Below are positions 1 through 8,665 of a stretch of 41,093 nt of DNA, one piece after another. This stretch comes from Hyphomicrobiales bacterium (lineage in GTDB: Bacteria > Pseudomonadota > Alphaproteobacteria > Rhizobiales > Xanthobacteraceae): the NCBI GenBank assembly GCA_009377695.1, contig WHTP01000044.1, positions 1 through 41,093 of the forward strand. The letters run 5' to 3'. The notes under the pieces were generated by a model. The model had not been told where the DNA came from. It was given only the letters and a program-made list of their open reading frames with translations, and searched no databases. Every line of letters begins with the position of its first letter. Within the stretch, counting starts at the first letter, position 1. The translations under genes were made by a program, and so were the position numbers.

Positions 1-58
1 CATTCGCATCCCTTCTCAGCGGGCGACTTTGCGAATGTTAGAATCAAAGGACCACTAG
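1..58. repeat. CTAGTG-family palindrome, left part cut by window edge
   Basis: This is the right part of an inverted-repeat element whose left arm lies before the window. Aligned without gaps to 40697-40754, it differs at only two positions (28 and 36). Its right arm ends in ACCACTAG at 58. By comparison with the right-edge copy, the missing left arm should begin with CTAGTGGTCC about 18 nt upstream. Its inner arm would pair perfectly with the left arm seen in the right-edge copy, whereas the right-edge copy itself carries one mismatch there. Confidence 0.8.
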
Positions 59-71
59 CAAATATAAGCTG

Positions 72-150
72 CTAGTGGAGTTTTGGATTTGACATTCGCT
101 TTGGGAGTCTGCGGTCAACGGGGTAGCGAATGTCAAATCCGCTCCACTAG
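72..150. repeat. CTAGTG-family palindrome, 79 nt
   Basis: A complete inverted repeat starting CTAGTGGAG and ending CTCCACTAG. The inner arms GGATTTGACATTCGCT and AGCGAATGTCAAATCC are 16-nt perfect complements, with a short asymmetric bulge between outer and inner stems. It is separated from the preceding element by a 13-nt linker (59-71). The copy at 40768-40846 differs only at the bases matching 140 and 141. No coding sequence crosses it. Confidence 0.85.
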
Positions 151-174
151 TGCCGCTTGCGCCAGCCCTTGACC

Positions 175-317
175 CGTCACCCTGAGGTGCGAGCCATAGC
201 GCGTTTACGCGTGTCTTCGACGCGCTATGGCGAGCCTCGAAGGGCGACGGCCCAGCTGTTGCAACACCGCGGCCGTCCATCCTTCGAGGGCGGCTTCGCC
301 ACCACCTCAGGATGACG
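175..317. repeat. Nested palindromic intergenic repeat (cruciform type)
   Basis: Three nested inverted repeats are visible. The outer arms CGTCACCCTGAGGTG (175-189) and CACCTCAGGATGACG (303-317) pair with one mismatch. The middle arms at 235-252 and 271-289 (CCTCGAAGG... and ...CCTTCGAGG) also pair. An 11-bp perfect hairpin GCCATAGCGCG/CGCGCTATGGC lies at 193-231. CCTGAGGTG/CCTTCGAGG palindromes of this kind are common between genes in Bradyrhizobium-like genomes; that comparison is from memory. Related pieces occur at 8502-8650 and 37068-37108. Confidence 0.75.
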
Positions 318-349
318 GATCAAAATTGCAAACCGTGGATAGATGGATC

Positions 350-826
350 ATGACCCCCACCGAAGAAGCCAACCTGCGTCTCGCCTACGAGCACTTCGAA
401 GCCGAGAGCGCGCACGACACCGAGCGTACGCTCAAGACCTTGTCCGACGACGTGATGTATCGCGTGGTGGCGTCCGGTGACGTGGTCTATGGCAAGGAGG
501 CGGTGGCGAAATATTACGACGTCTGGTGGACGGCGTTCCCCGACGTCAATATCGAGATCAAGCGCATCGTCGCGACGGGCGAATGGGTGTTCGCGGAGAA
601 TTTTGTCACGGCCACCCATCTCGGTCCCTGGCTCGGGATGGCGCCGACCGGCAAGAAGGTCGTTCAACACCTGTGCGCAGTGATCCGCTGCCGCGACGGG
701 CTGATGACCGAGGAGTCGGTCTATTACGACCAGCTCGAACGGCTGCGCCAGCTCGGCTCGGACTTCACGCTCGACGGCCGCAAGATCAACGTGCCGCCGT
801 GGAAGGACCCACCGAAGGTTCCGTGA
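350..826 (+). CDS. SnoaL-like ester cyclase/polyketide cyclase-fold protein
   Basis: A 158-residue protein of the SnoaL-like/NTF2 fold, which includes small cyclases, isomerases and many proteins of unknown substrate. The N-terminal helix with AYEHFEAESAHD, the central YYDVWWTAFPDVNIEI and the strand VVQHLCAVIRCRDG fit the family pattern of a cone-shaped alpha+beta barrel. It has no signal peptide and should be cytosolic. The frame is open back to 227, but those codons lie inside the nested palindrome ending at 317, so the ATG at 350 is the likely start; its ribosome site is weak. The gene is flanked by near-identical inverted copies of a 35-nt sequence (200-234 and 946-980). The reaction cannot be deduced from sequence. 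Confidence 0.75.
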   Translation: MTPTEEANLRLAYEHFEAESAHDTERTLKTLSDDVMYRVVASGDVVYGKEAVAKYYDVWWTAFPDVNIEIKRIVATGEWVFAENFVTATHLGPWLGMAPTGKKVVQHLCAVIRCRDGLMTEESVYYDQLERLRQLGSDFTLDGRKINVPPWKDPPKVP

Positions 827-945
827 GGTTCTCGTGCCGGTGCTGCGAACCCGCCATCCTTCCTGGAGCCGTAGGGTCGGCCGCCGAAGCGGAGCAACGT
901 CGGAGCGGGGTGAACACGGGGCGCGAGAAATTCACCCCGATTCCG

Positions 946-980
946 CTCGCCATAGCGCGTCGAAGACGCGCGTAAACGCG
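946..980. repeat. 35-nt repeat, inverted copy of 200-234
   Basis: This 35-nt segment matches the reverse complement of 200-234 with one mismatch. The two copies bracket the SnoaL-like gene in opposite orientation. The sequence contains CGCGTCGAAGACGCGCG, which is itself partly self-complementary. It lies just past the stop codon of the minus-strand Bug gene and could also act as a transcript-end hairpin. Confidence 0.7.
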
Positions 981-986
981 CCGACT

Positions 987-1955
987 TCAATTAATCTCGA
1001 TCCCCGCCGCCTTCACCAGCGCTGCGTTGAGCTCGATCTCCTTGCGTACAAAATCGTCGAACTGCGCCAGCGACATTGGCATCGGTTCGGCGCCAGCCTT
1101 CTCAAGCCGGGCGATAACGGCCGGATTCTTCAGCGCCTTGATCGTTTCCTCGTGCAATCGCGCGACGACCGCGGCGGGCGTCTTCACCGGCAGGAACATG
1201 CCCATCCAGAAATTGAATTCGGAATTGGGATAGCCGGCCTCGATCGTCGTCGGCACGTTGGGCAACGCCTTGGCGCGCGATGCGCTTGATACGGCGAGCG
1301 CGTCGACCTTTTTGCCTGCGATCAGGCCGCGCGCCGGCGGCAGTGGCACGAAATAGAAATCGACGCGTCCGGCCATGACCTCGGTGAGTGCCTCCGGGCC
1401 ACCCTTGAATGGGATGTGCTGTGCCTTGGTGTCCGCCGCCAGCATGAGCCGCGCGGCATTGAGATGCGCGCTCGAGCCGGCGCCCGCGGAGGCATAGTTC
1501 AGCGAGCCCTGTTTGGCACGGGCGGCCTCGATCATGTGTTTGACCGATTTGTATTTGCCCGGCGCCGTCACCAGCACGTTCGGCACGTTGGCGAGCGCGG
1601 TGATCGCGGCGAAATCCTTGCGCGCGTTGTAACCGGGGTTGGCGTAGGTGGTCGCGGTCACGGCGTAGGTGCTCGAGTGCACCAGGATGGTGTGGCCGTC
1701 GGGATCGGCCTTCGCAACCAGGCCGACGCCGAGCGTGCCGCCGGCGCCGCCGCGGTTCTCGACGACCACCGGCTGGCCGATCTGGCTCGACACCTGCTCC
1801 ATCACCGCCCGCGCGACGATATCGACGGCGCTGCCGGCGGTGAACGGAACGATCACGCGCAATGGCTTGGTCGGCCAAGTTTGGGCCGTCGCCGGGCTGA
1901 GACCGGCCAAGAAACCGGCCAGCATCATGCCCATCGCAAGCAGAGATCGAACCAT
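987..1955 (-). CDS. Bug-family tripartite tricarboxylate transporter receptor (orphan)
   Basis: A 322-residue periplasmic solute-binding protein of the Bug/TctC family, which captures small carboxylated or amphipathic metabolites for TctAB-type permeases. A cleavable signal peptide covers about residues 1-24 (hydrophobic MLAGFLAGLSPATAQ). The family opening WPTKPLRVIVPFTAGSAVD follows, then ENRGGAGGTLG and the conserved GHTILV and LPNVPTTIEAG segments. GGGAGAAGCGC before the ATG is a good ribosome site. No TctA/TctB pair is directly attached: the nearest, at 4239-6269, has its own Bug protein and is separated by a chemoreceptor gene. The ligand is unknown; two-lobed Bug proteins commonly bind through water-mediated carboxylate contacts. 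Confidence 0.92.
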   Translation of the reverse strand: MVRSLLAMGMMLAGFLAGLSPATAQTWPTKPLRVIVPFTAGSAVDIVARAVMEQVSSQIGQPVVVENRGGAGGTLGVGLVAKADPDGHTILVHSSTYAVTATTYANPGYNARKDFAAITALANVPNVLVTAPGKYKSVKHMIEAARAKQGSLNYASAGAGSSAHLNAARLMLAADTKAQHIPFKGGPEALTEVMAGRVDFYFVPLPPARGLIAGKKVDALAVSSASRAKALPNVPTTIEAGYPNSEFNFWMGMFLPVKTPAAVVARLHEETIKALKNPAVIARLEKAGAEPMPMSLAQFDDFVRKEIELNAALVKAAGIEIN

Positions 1956-1993
1956 GCGCTTCTCCCTGATTTATCGTTGGTCGTCACTTTAGA

Positions 1994-2038
1994 GCATGAT
2001 CCCGAAACGGGGGAACTGATTTTCGGAAAGGATCATGC
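1994..2038. repeat. GCATGATCC palindrome (interspersed repeat)
   Basis: A 45-nt palindrome beginning GCATGATCCCGAAA and ending TTTCGGAAAGGATCATGC. The same family occurs at 34415-34466. It sits between the Bug gene start and the end of the chemoreceptor gene. Very similar GCATGATCC...GGATCATGC elements are widespread in Bradyrhizobium-type genomes, by my recollection. Confidence 0.75.
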
Positions 2039-2140
2039 CCCAACAGGGAGCGAAACGTCGCGGGCCGAGCGCAATCCTTCCGGCTGGGCGATTGCGGTCG
2101 CAGTCTTCGTCCGCTCGTCCTCGCGAATGCAGGGCCTAAC

Positions 2141-4108
2141 TCAGACCGCCACCTTCTGCAGGAAGCCTTCGACTTCGTCGCGCAGATTGGCGGCCGCGGT
2201 TTCGACCGCCTGCGAGGCCGCGAGCACGGTCTCGGCCGAGCCGCGGGTTTCGGTGGCGCCGCCGGTCACGTCGCTGAGCACGGCGACGATTTCCTTGGCG
2301 CTCTGCGCCGCGCTGATCACGTTCTGCGAAATCTCGCCGGTGGCGGCCTGCTGCTGGTGCACCGAAGCCGCGGCAGCCGAGGTATAGCTGCTGATCTCCT
2401 TCATGCGCTCCGCGATCCGCTTGATCGCGTCGACGGCGGCGCCGGTCGAGATCTGGACAGCGGCGATCTGGCCGGAGATTTCCTCGGTCGCCTTACCGGT
2501 CTGCACCGCCAGCGACTTCACCTCCGAGGCCACCACCGCAAAGCCGCGGCCAGCCTCGCCGGCGCGCGCGGCTTCGATCGTGGCGTTCAGTGCGAGCAGG
2601 TTGGTCTGCCCGGCGACGTCCTGGATCAGCTTGACCACGTCGCCGATCTTCTGAGCCGATTGCGCGAGCGATCCGATTTGCGCGTTGGTCGATGCGGCCT
2701 CGCCGACGGCGGTGCTGACCACGCTGTTGGTTTGCTCAAGTTGCCGGCTGATCTCCGCGATCGAGGCCGACAACTCCTCGGCGGCGCCGGCGGCGATCTC
2801 GACGTTCATCGACGCTTCGTTCGAGGTGCCGACGGCGCCTTCTGCGCGTTGCGAGGTTCGGCTTGAGGTCGCAAACAGCATGGCTGCGGTGGAGCGCATC
2901 GCCATGGCGTGCTCGCCGACCGTTTTCAGCATGGTCTCGACGCGCGGGCGGAACACGGCGATCGCGGCCTCCATGGCGGCGCGCCGGTGCTCCTGCGCGG
3001 CCATCAGGTCGCGCTCCTGGTCGTGCCGCTGCTGTTCGGAAATATCGTCGTGTGTGGAAACCCAGCCGCCGCCCGGAATCGGCCGGTTGGAAATCGAGAT
3101 GGGACGGCCTCGTACCTCGCGGATACTGTTGAATGCCTTGCCTTCGCGCAGGCGCTGCCGGGCGTCCGATATGTATTCGTCGATGTCCTGGGGAAATGTG
3201 CCGCTCGCCTTGCGCGCTTGCAGGAGTTCTCGCAATGAACAGCCGGGATACGCTTGCTTGCGCGTGAGACCGTACATTTCGAGATAGGGCTGATTGCAAA
3301 GGATCAGCCGTTCCGACTCGTCGAACATGCAGAGGCCTTGCGTCATGTTGTCGAGTGCGGCTGCCAGACGCGTATTCCGCTCCCGGAATCGCCGATCTGA
3401 TAGCGCGCCAATGAAGCTGACGCCCAGCACCACCGCGGCGAGGCTGACCAGCACCATTGACAGCCAGTCCGGCGACAAGGAACCGGCGCTCAGCATGTGC
3501 AGTGGATCCGGCGTGATCTCAACAGCATCCATCGCCGTGAAGTGCAGAAGGGCGACGGCGAGCGTCAGCAACAGCGCAGCGCCGGCGGTTGCGGCGCCGG
3601 AGTGCCGGTCAACGGCGAGTGTCACCGCCATCATCGCGAGCACGACCCCGAGGAGGATCGATGCGGCCATAAGCGTCGGCGACCACGCGATATGGCCCGG
3701 GACATCGAGCGCCCACATGCCGATGAAGTGCATGATGGCGACACCGCCGCCGACGATCGCGCCGCCTGCGGGCGGCGCCCACCACCGGGGGTTCGAGACC
3801 CCGACGCCGACGCCCAACGACGTCACCACGACTGCCGCCAGCAGCGAGAGGACCGTCAGGCCGACGTCGTAACCGAGCGGGACACCCGGGCGACAGGACA
3901 ACATGGCGATGAAATGCGTCGCCCAGATGCCAAAGCCGACCGCGCCACCCGCGGTGACGATCCACCACCAGCGCGTCCGCCCACTGGTCACACAGGCGCG
4001 GTGAATCAGCCGGACGGCAACAAGGCTGGCGCACAGGCAGACCAACGCCGCGATCGCAACGAGTCGCCAATCGTGCTCGTAGACGAGACAATTGAAGACA
4101 CGAAACAT
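2141..4108 (-). CDS. Methyl-accepting chemotaxis protein with MHYT and PAS domains
   Basis: A 655-residue membrane sensor. Residues 1-235 form about seven membrane helices with three MHYT-type motifs: THFIAM (64-69), MHFIGM (126-131) and LHFTAM (188-193). MHYT domains are proposed to bind copper and sense O2, CO or NO. A PAS-like domain follows at about 245-360 ([19 protein letters not shown], then [10 protein letters not shown]). Residues 420-655 are a methyl-accepting signalling domain with the conserved hairpin tip around [21 protein letters not shown] see no HAMP domain. The signal probably passes to CheA/CheW, but no che genes are nearby. The frame is open to 4270; the ATG at 4108 was chosen because it opens the first helix and AGGAG lies upstream. 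Confidence 0.92.
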   Translation of the reverse strand: MFRVFNCLVYEHDWRLVAIAALVCLCASLVAVRLIHRACVTSGRTRWWWIVTAGGAVGFGIWATHFIAMLSCRPGVPLGYDVGLTVLSLLAAVVVTSLGVGVGVSNPRWWAPPAGGAIVGGGVAIMHFIGMWALDVPGHIAWSPTLMAASILLGVVLAMMAVTLAVDRHSGAATAGAALLLTLAVALLHFTAMDAVEITPDPLHMLSAGSLSPDWLSMVLVSLAAVVLGVSFIGALSDRRFRERNTRLAAALDNMTQGLCMFDESERLILCNQPYLEMYGLTRKQAYPGCSLRELLQARKASGTFPQDIDEYISDARQRLREGKAFNSIREVRGRPISISNRPIPGGGWVSTHDDISEQQRHDQERDLMAAQEHRRAAMEAAIAVFRPRVETMLKTVGEHAMAMRSTAAMLFATSSRTSQRAEGAVGTSNEASMNVEIAAGAAEELSASIAEISRQLEQTNSVVSTAVGEAASTNAQIGSLAQSAQKIGDVVKLIQDVAGQTNLLALNATIEAARAGEAGRGFAVVASEVKSLAVQTGKATEEISGQIAAVQISTGAAVDAIKRIAERMKEISSYTSAAAASVHQQQAATGEISQNVISAAQSAKEIVAVLSDVTGGATETRGSAETVLAASQAVETAAANLRDEVEGFLQKVAV

Positions 4109-4238
4109 GCCGGCCGCCCACTCCTGTGAGGGCAACAGATTAACGCGAATGCATTTTTTTATGGTAAACGACGGTTTAACGGTTGATGAATTCCTAACGG
4201 CTATGGGCGACAAATATCTTTGATGCCCTTCCGGCCGC

Positions 4239-5747
4239 TTAGCCTTCCTGAAAGGCGCGCTCTCGCCCACTGCGGATCGACGGCAGCGCCACGATGACCA
4301 GCAGGATCGCCGCGGCGATCAACAGGCCGAGCGCGATCGGCCGGTTGACGAAGATCATCGGATCGCCGCCGGAAATGCGCATGGCGCGGCGCAGATTGTC
4401 TTCCATCAGGGGCCCGAGCACGAATCCGAGGATCATTGGCGCCGGCTCGCAATCGAGCCGCACGAAGATGTAGCCGAGCACGCCGAACATGGCTGCGAGG
4501 ATCACTGCAAAGGTGCTGTTGGAGATCGTGTACACGCCAATGGCACAGAAGAGGAGAACGGCGAGGTAGAGAAATCGGTACGGCACCTTGAGCAACTGCA
4601 CCCATATGCCGATCAGTGGCAGGTTGATGACGAGCAGCATCAGGTTGCCGATCCACATCGAGGCGACCATGCCCCAGAACAAAGTCGGGCGTTCGGTCAT
4701 GACCTGCGGGCCCGGCTGGATGCCGTGGATCATCATGGCGCCGATCATCAAAGCCATTACGGCGTTGCCGGGCAGGCCCAGCGTGAGCATTGGGATGAAC
4801 GAGGTCTGCGCGCCGGCGTTGTTGGCGGCTTCCGGTCCGGCGACACCCTCGATCGCGCCCTTACCGAAGCGCGAGGGATCGCGTGCGACTTTCTTTTCCA
4901 TCACGTAGGCGCCGAACGAGGAGAGCGTTGCGCCGCCGCCGGGCAGGACGCCGAGCAGCGCGCCTAGCGCCGTGCCGCGCAGCGCCGCTGGCCACGCGAG
5001 GGAGATCTCGTCGCGCGTCGGCATCAGCCGCGTGATGCGCTTTGCCAGGAGCGACCGGCTCTGGCCGCCGCGCGTCAGGTTGGCGATGATTTCGCCGACA
5101 CCGAACACGCCGATCGCTAGCACCGAGAACTCGATGCCGTCGGAGAGCTTGACGAAATCGAAGGTGAATCGCTGCGCCGCGGTCTGGCCGTCGGTGCCGA
5201 CGAGGCCAAGCAGCAGCCCGAGCACGATCATGGCGATCGCCTTCACCACCGAGCCATGCGCCAGCACCACGGCCGCGATCAGTCCGAGCAGCATGAGCGC
5301 AAAATATTCCGGCGCGCCGAATGACTGCCCCACAAGGGCCAGAGGAGGCGCCAGCATGGCGATCATCGCGGTCGCCACCGTGCCGGCGAAGAACGAGGCC
5401 AGCGCCGCGGTCGCGAGTGCCGCGCCGGCGCGCCCATTTCGCGCCATCTGGTGGCCGTCGATGCAGGTCACCACCGACGAGGTCTCGCCCGGCAGGTTCA
5501 CCAGGATCGCCGAGGTCGAACCGCCATATTGCGCGCCGTAGAAGATGCCGGCCAGCATGATCAGGCCGGACACCGGCTCGAGATGGAAGGTGAGCGGCAA
5601 CAGCATCGCGATGGTGGCGATTGGCCCGATGCCGGGCAGCACACCGATCAATGTGCCGATCAGTGCGCCCGTCAGCGCGAAGCCCAGATTGGCCGGCGTC
5701 AGCGCGACGGCAAAGCCGGTGCCGAGGTTGGCGAGGAAGTGTTCCAT
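4239..5747 (-). CDS. tctA: Tripartite tricarboxylate transporter large permease TctA (first system)
   Basis: A 502-residue inner-membrane permease with about 11-12 hydrophobic segments, the normal TctA length. Hallmarks are the N-terminal [16 protein letters not shown] loop, [20 protein letters not shown] and the second-half repeat [19 protein letters not shown]. TctA forms the ion-coupled transport channel with TctB and takes substrate from a periplasmic Bug/TctC protein. It starts 3 nt after the tctB stop codon, with GGTGAG overlapping the end of tctB as a possible ribosome site. It is the last gene of the minus-strand set cupin-Bug-tctB-tctA. The substrate is unknown; citrate is the archetype, but the family is broad. 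Confidence 0.95.
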   Translation of the reverse strand: MEHFLANLGTGFAVALTPANLGFALTGALIGTLIGVLPGIGPIATIAMLLPLTFHLEPVSGLIMLAGIFYGAQYGGSTSAILVNLPGETSSVVTCIDGHQMARNGRAGAALATAALASFFAGTVATAMIAMLAPPLALVGQSFGAPEYFALMLLGLIAAVVLAHGSVVKAIAMIVLGLLLGLVGTDGQTAAQRFTFDFVKLSDGIEFSVLAIGVFGVGEIIANLTRGGQSRSLLAKRITRLMPTRDEISLAWPAALRGTALGALLGVLPGGGATLSSFGAYVMEKKVARDPSRFGKGAIEGVAGPEAANNAGAQTSFIPMLTLGLPGNAVMALMIGAMMIHGIQPGPQVMTERPTLFWGMVASMWIGNLMLLVINLPLIGIWVQLLKVPYRFLYLAVLLFCAIGVYTISNSTFAVILAAMFGVLGYIFVRLDCEPAPMILGFVLGPLMEDNLRRAMRISGGDPMIFVNRPIALGLLIAAAILLVIVALPSIRSGRERAFQEG

Positions 5748-5750
5748 TGC

Positions 5751-6269
5751 TCACCAGTCCGGCCACAGCGGGATCGGCAAGCCGAGCCCGGCGATGAAGA
5801 TCGCCCAGGTCAGTACGCTCAAGCCTACGGCGGCAGCGAGCGTCTCCGAGGCCTTGAGTTCGCGCGTGGCGAAGCGTGCGATCGCGACCAGCACCAGGAT
5901 CGAGAGCACGAGGCCAAGCGTTTCAAGCGCGAGGGCAAATGCGATGAGGCTCACAGTCACTGCGACAACTGGACGGAGCTTCGCGAGTTCGTCGTCATCC
6001 GGAGATCGTTCGCGTGGTGGTCGCGGCGGCTCGGTTTCGAGCACGCCCTGCACCAGGACGATCGCGCCGAGCCCCATGAGCAGCCAGCACAACAGACGCG
6101 GCACATAGCCGGTGCCCATGCGCAGCGTGGTGCCGATGGGATAATTGCGCGATACCCATAATCCGAACGCGGCGATGGCGATGAACATCAGCCCCGACAG
6201 CACATTCTTGCGTCGAAACATGTGCAGGAGCGGGTGTTCCTGCGCTGATGGCGGGCCATCGGTCGTCAT
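5751..6269 (-). CDS. tctB: Tripartite tricarboxylate transporter small membrane subunit TctB (first system)
   Basis: A 172-residue membrane protein with four hydrophobic segments: NVLSGLMFIAIAAFGLW, a central pair of helices, and LSVLTWAIFIAGLGLPIPLW at the C-terminus. This is the TctB pattern, including the RMGTGYVPRLLCW segment that matches the family's GPGxxP-like loop. A charged cytoplasmic linker (PPRPPRERSPDDDE) splits the halves. The role is assembly and function of the permease with TctA. The gene is separated from the Bug gene upstream by a 74-nt perfect-arm palindrome at 6291-6364, which may modulate expression of tctBA relative to the binding protein. Confidence 0.9.
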   Translation of the reverse strand: MTTDGPPSAQEHPLLHMFRRKNVLSGLMFIAIAAFGLWVSRNYPIGTTLRMGTGYVPRLLCWLLMGLGAIVLVQGVLETEPPRPPRERSPDDDELAKLRPVVAVTVSLIAFALALETLGLVLSILVLVAIARFATRELKASETLAAAVGLSVLTWAIFIAGLGLPIPLWPDW

Positions 6270-6290
6270 TGGCGTGCCCTGATCTCAAGG

Positions 6291-6364
6291 CGTCATTGCC
6301 GGGCTTGACCCGGCAATCCATCATGCAAAGAGGATGGATGCCCGGGTCAAGCCCGGGCATGACG
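6291..6364. repeat. Long palindrome between tctC and tctB
   Basis: A 74-nt inverted repeat. The left arm CGTCATTGCCGGGCTTGACC and the right arm GGTCAAGCCCGGGCATGACG pair almost fully, and the stem continues through AATCCATC/GATGGAT around a short loop. Repeats with the GCCGGGCTTGACCCGGC core are common between genes of Bradyrhizobium relatives; that is recalled, not searched. It lies inside a probable operon, downstream of the Bug gene and upstream of tctB. Confidence 0.85.
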
Positions 6365-6379
6365 GCGGTGGGACAAATC

Positions 6380-7378
6380 TCATTCCGTCTCGATCTTCAC
6401 CGCACTCGTAATCGTCTTCCAGGCCTTGATCTCGTTTGCGAGCCAGGTGCGCGCGTCATCCAGCGACTTCGAGGGCGCGATGATGAAGCCCTGCTTGGTC
6501 AGCGCGGTCTTGCCCGCGCCCGTCTCCAGCGCCGCAACCGCGGCGCGATGCAAGGCTTCGAGCACGGGCCGCGGCGTCGCCGCCGGTGCGAACATCGCGT
6601 TCCAGGCGATGGTGCCGACGTCGCCGAAGCCCACCTCCTTCATGGTCGGCACGTCAGGATGGTCCGGGAGCCGCGTCGGACTGACCACCGCGATCGGCCG
6701 AAGCTTGCCGGCCCTGATTTGCGCCGCGGTCGAGGCGACGTTGAGGAATGCCACCTGCACGTCGCCGGTCACCATGTCATTGATGATGCCGGAGGCGCCC
6801 TGCTTATTGTGGATGGGGACCACGTCGAGATTGCCCGCGCGCTTGGCGAAAAACGCCATGTCGTAGTGCGGATAGCTGGCGGCGCCGACGGTGCCGTAGC
6901 GCAGCTTGCCGGGGTTCTTCTTGGCGTAGGCGATCAGCCCGGGAACGTCCTTCACCGCGAAATTGTTGGTCGCAACCACCAGGAATGCCGGTATGTCGAT
7001 CAGATTGGTCACCGGCACGACGTCGCGGGCGTAGTTCACCTTCAGCCGCTTTGGGACGATGACCGGCGTAATCGCATTGGTCGAGACATTGCCGACCATC
7101 AGCGTGTAGCCGTCCGGCCGCGCATTCGTCATCTCCTGGATCGCGACGATGCCGAAGGCGCCGGGCTTGTTCTCGACGACGAACGACTGGCCGAGGCTCT
7201 GCCGCATCTGCTCGGCGACGATACGCGTGACGATGTCAGTGGCGCCGCCCGGACCGTACGGCACGACGATCTTCACCGGCTTGACCGGGAATTTGTCCTG
7301 TGCCCAAGAACCGCTTGATGCAGCGGCGCCAAGCGCAAAGCACGACAGCGCGGCGATGATCCAACCCGTTCGTTTCAT
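6380..7378 (-). CDS. tctC: Bug-family receptor TctC of the first transporter
   Basis: A 332-residue periplasmic binding protein. The signal peptide is about residues 1-26 (GWIIAALSCFALGAAAS... ending SWAQ). The mature protein opens DKFPVKPVKIVVPYGPGGATD, a textbook Bug start, followed by VVENKPGAFGIVA and LPDHPDVPTMKEVGFGDVG. It should deliver an unknown organic acid to TctAB encoded just downstream. GGGGGAGGACAGT before the ATG is a strong ribosome site. The cupin gene is 19 nt upstream on the same strand, so the order cupin-tctC-tctB-tctA reads as one transcription unit, interrupted only by the palindrome at 6291-6364. Confidence 0.93.
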   Translation of the reverse strand: MKRTGWIIAALSCFALGAAASSGSWAQDKFPVKPVKIVVPYGPGGATDIVTRIVAEQMRQSLGQSFVVENKPGAFGIVAIQEMTNARPDGYTLMVGNVSTNAITPVIVPKRLKVNYARDVVPVTNLIDIPAFLVVATNNFAVKDVPGLIAYAKKNPGKLRYGTVGAASYPHYDMAFFAKRAGNLDVVPIHNKQGASGIINDMVTGDVQVAFLNVASTAAQIRAGKLRPIAVVSPTRLPDHPDVPTMKEVGFGDVGTIAWNAMFAPAATPRPVLEALHRAAVAALETGAGKTALTKQGFIIAPSKSLDDARTWLANEIKAWKTITSAVKIETE

Positions 7379-7397
7379 ACTGTCCTCCCCCTGATCG

Positions 7398-7796
7398 TTA
7401 CGCTTTCATCCCGTGCAGGCCATGCGAGGCGTCCTTCACCGTGAAGAACACCACGTCGGCATCCGGCGTCGCCTTCGCCGAATGCACGATGTTCGACGGC
7501 ACATAGACCACGGAGCCCGGCTTCGCCTCGACGTCGTCGTCGCCGATCCTGGCCTTGAAGGTTCCTTCGAGGATGTAGATCCACTGCTCGTTGGGATGCG
7601 AATGCGGCTCCGCGCCGGTACCGGCGGGCATGCGCATGAGTGCGACGATCATGCGATCGCCTTCGACCACGCCGCCTTCGACGCTCGAATAGTCGGGACC
7701 GCCCTTGATGTGATTGACCCTGCCGAGATCGAAGACGTATTCGCCTGGCCCTGCGCGCTTGGCGCCGGGCGTGCGCGCAGCCGCCTGTGCGGACAT
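7398..7796 (-). CDS. Cupin domain protein
   Basis: A 132-residue single-domain cupin. Motif 1 is seen as GAEPHSHPNEQWIYILEGTFKARIG, giving the metal-binding histidines and glutamate-like position. Motif 2 is PGSVVYVPSNIVHSAKA, with the final histidine. Small cupins of this kind bind a divalent metal and act as isomerases, dioxygenases or sugar/acid-modifying enzymes; no specific reaction can be read here. The start at 7796 is preferred over upstream in-frame ATGs because GAGGGAG sits about 8 nt before it. It appears to lead the tctCBA transcription unit, so it may act on the transported acid. It is divergent from the CAP-domain gene at 7944. Confidence 0.82.
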   Translation of the reverse strand: MSAQAAARTPGAKRAGPGEYVFDLGRVNHIKGGPDYSSVEGGVVEGDRMIVALMRMPAGTGAEPHSHPNEQWIYILEGTFKARIGDDDVEAKPGSVVYVPSNIVHSAKATPDADVVFFTVKDASHGLHGMKA

Positions 7797-7943
7797 CGCG
7801 TTTCTCCCTCGATTGTTTCTCCCCGGGGGATCGTAGTGGGGCTTCGCCCAACTCGCTAGCGCTTTCCCGCAGGATATTTTAACCATCGTTCCGCCATGGT
7901 GGTGCGCCACGGCTTTTCCGATTTCCGGGGGAATTCGAGCCAC

Positions 7944-8483
7944 ATGACGTCTGGTTTGCCGAACGCGGTGCGAGCGGGCGTGGGCGTGCTCGCGGCGGCC
8001 ATGGTGGTGGCCTGCGCCGGCGACCGCGATCCGCCGGCGATCGGCGAGCCGACGTTCTATCGCAGCATGGCCTCGGCCGGCGCGCAGGTGGATGCCGGCG
8101 CTGCCGCCTCAATGATCTCCGGCTACCGCAAGAACAACGGTCTCGGCGCGGTCGCGGTCGATCCGGCGCTGATGAAATTGGCGGCCGAACATGCCAAGGT
8201 CATGGCCTCACGCGACAAGCTCGACCATCACGTCGGCCGCAGCTTCAGCCAGCGGGTCGCGGGCTCCGGCTACGACGCCAAGGCCGCCTACGAGAATATC
8301 GGCGCCGGCTACCACACGCTCGCGGAGGCGTTCTCCGGCTGGCGCGGTTCGCCCGGCCACCGCACCAACATGCTCCAGCGCAACGTGACTCATATCGGCA
8401 TCGCCACCGCCTATGCGCCGCGCTCGAAATACAAAGTGTTCTGGGCGCTGGTGTTGGCCTCGCCCGACGACCGGAAGCGGTGA
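7944..8483 (+). CDS. CAP-domain (SCP/PR-1-like) lipoprotein
   Basis: A 179-residue secreted protein. The N-terminus carries a hydrophobic stretch ending VVAC, a plausible lipobox with the acylated cysteine near residue 24. The CAP domain follows: LMKLAAEHAKVMASRDKLDHH, ENIGAGYHTLAEAFSGW and the signature GHRTNMLQRNVTHIGIATAY. Bacterial CAP proteins are extracytoplasmic and poorly understood; some act in sporulation or the envelope. The ATG at 7944 was chosen over one at 7896 because it begins the signal peptide directly and GGGGGAA lies upstream. It is a single gene with a repeat-rich region downstream. Confidence 0.85.
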   Translation: MTSGLPNAVRAGVGVLAAAMVVACAGDRDPPAIGEPTFYRSMASAGAQVDAGAAASMISGYRKNNGLGAVAVDPALMKLAAEHAKVMASRDKLDHHVGRSFSQRVAGSGYDAKAAYENIGAGYHTLAEAFSGWRGSPGHRTNMLQRNVTHIGIATAYAPRSKYKVFWALVLASPDDRKR

Positions 8484-8501
8484 TGCCAACTTGCAGGCTT
8501 G

Positions 8502-8650
8502 TCTCGACCTCATGGTGAGGACGCGCGTGAGCGCCGCCCTCGGACCATTGGGGCCGTCCCATCCTTCGAGACACTCGCAACGCAATCACAGTGTACGCAG
8601 ATTGCGTAGACTTATCTGCGATGCTCGTTCCTCAGGACGAGGGCGGAGAA
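8502..8650. repeat. Degenerate member of the nested palindrome family
   Basis: The stretch carries CTCGACCTCATGGTGAGG, then CCTCGGACCATTGGGGCCGTCCCATCCTTCGAGAC, and ends near CCTCAGGACGAG. The order of blocks matches the repeat at 175-317, but pairing is poorer. It fills the gap between two convergent genes and no open frame uses it. Confidence 0.6.
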
Positions 8651-8665
8651 GGAGCCAGAGATTAT

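Noticed and set aside
44-280. A 78-codon minus-strand frame over the left-edge repeats
   Set aside because: It is built from the palindromes. The same C-terminal sequence arises at 40740-40931 because the repeat is duplicated, not because a protein is conserved.
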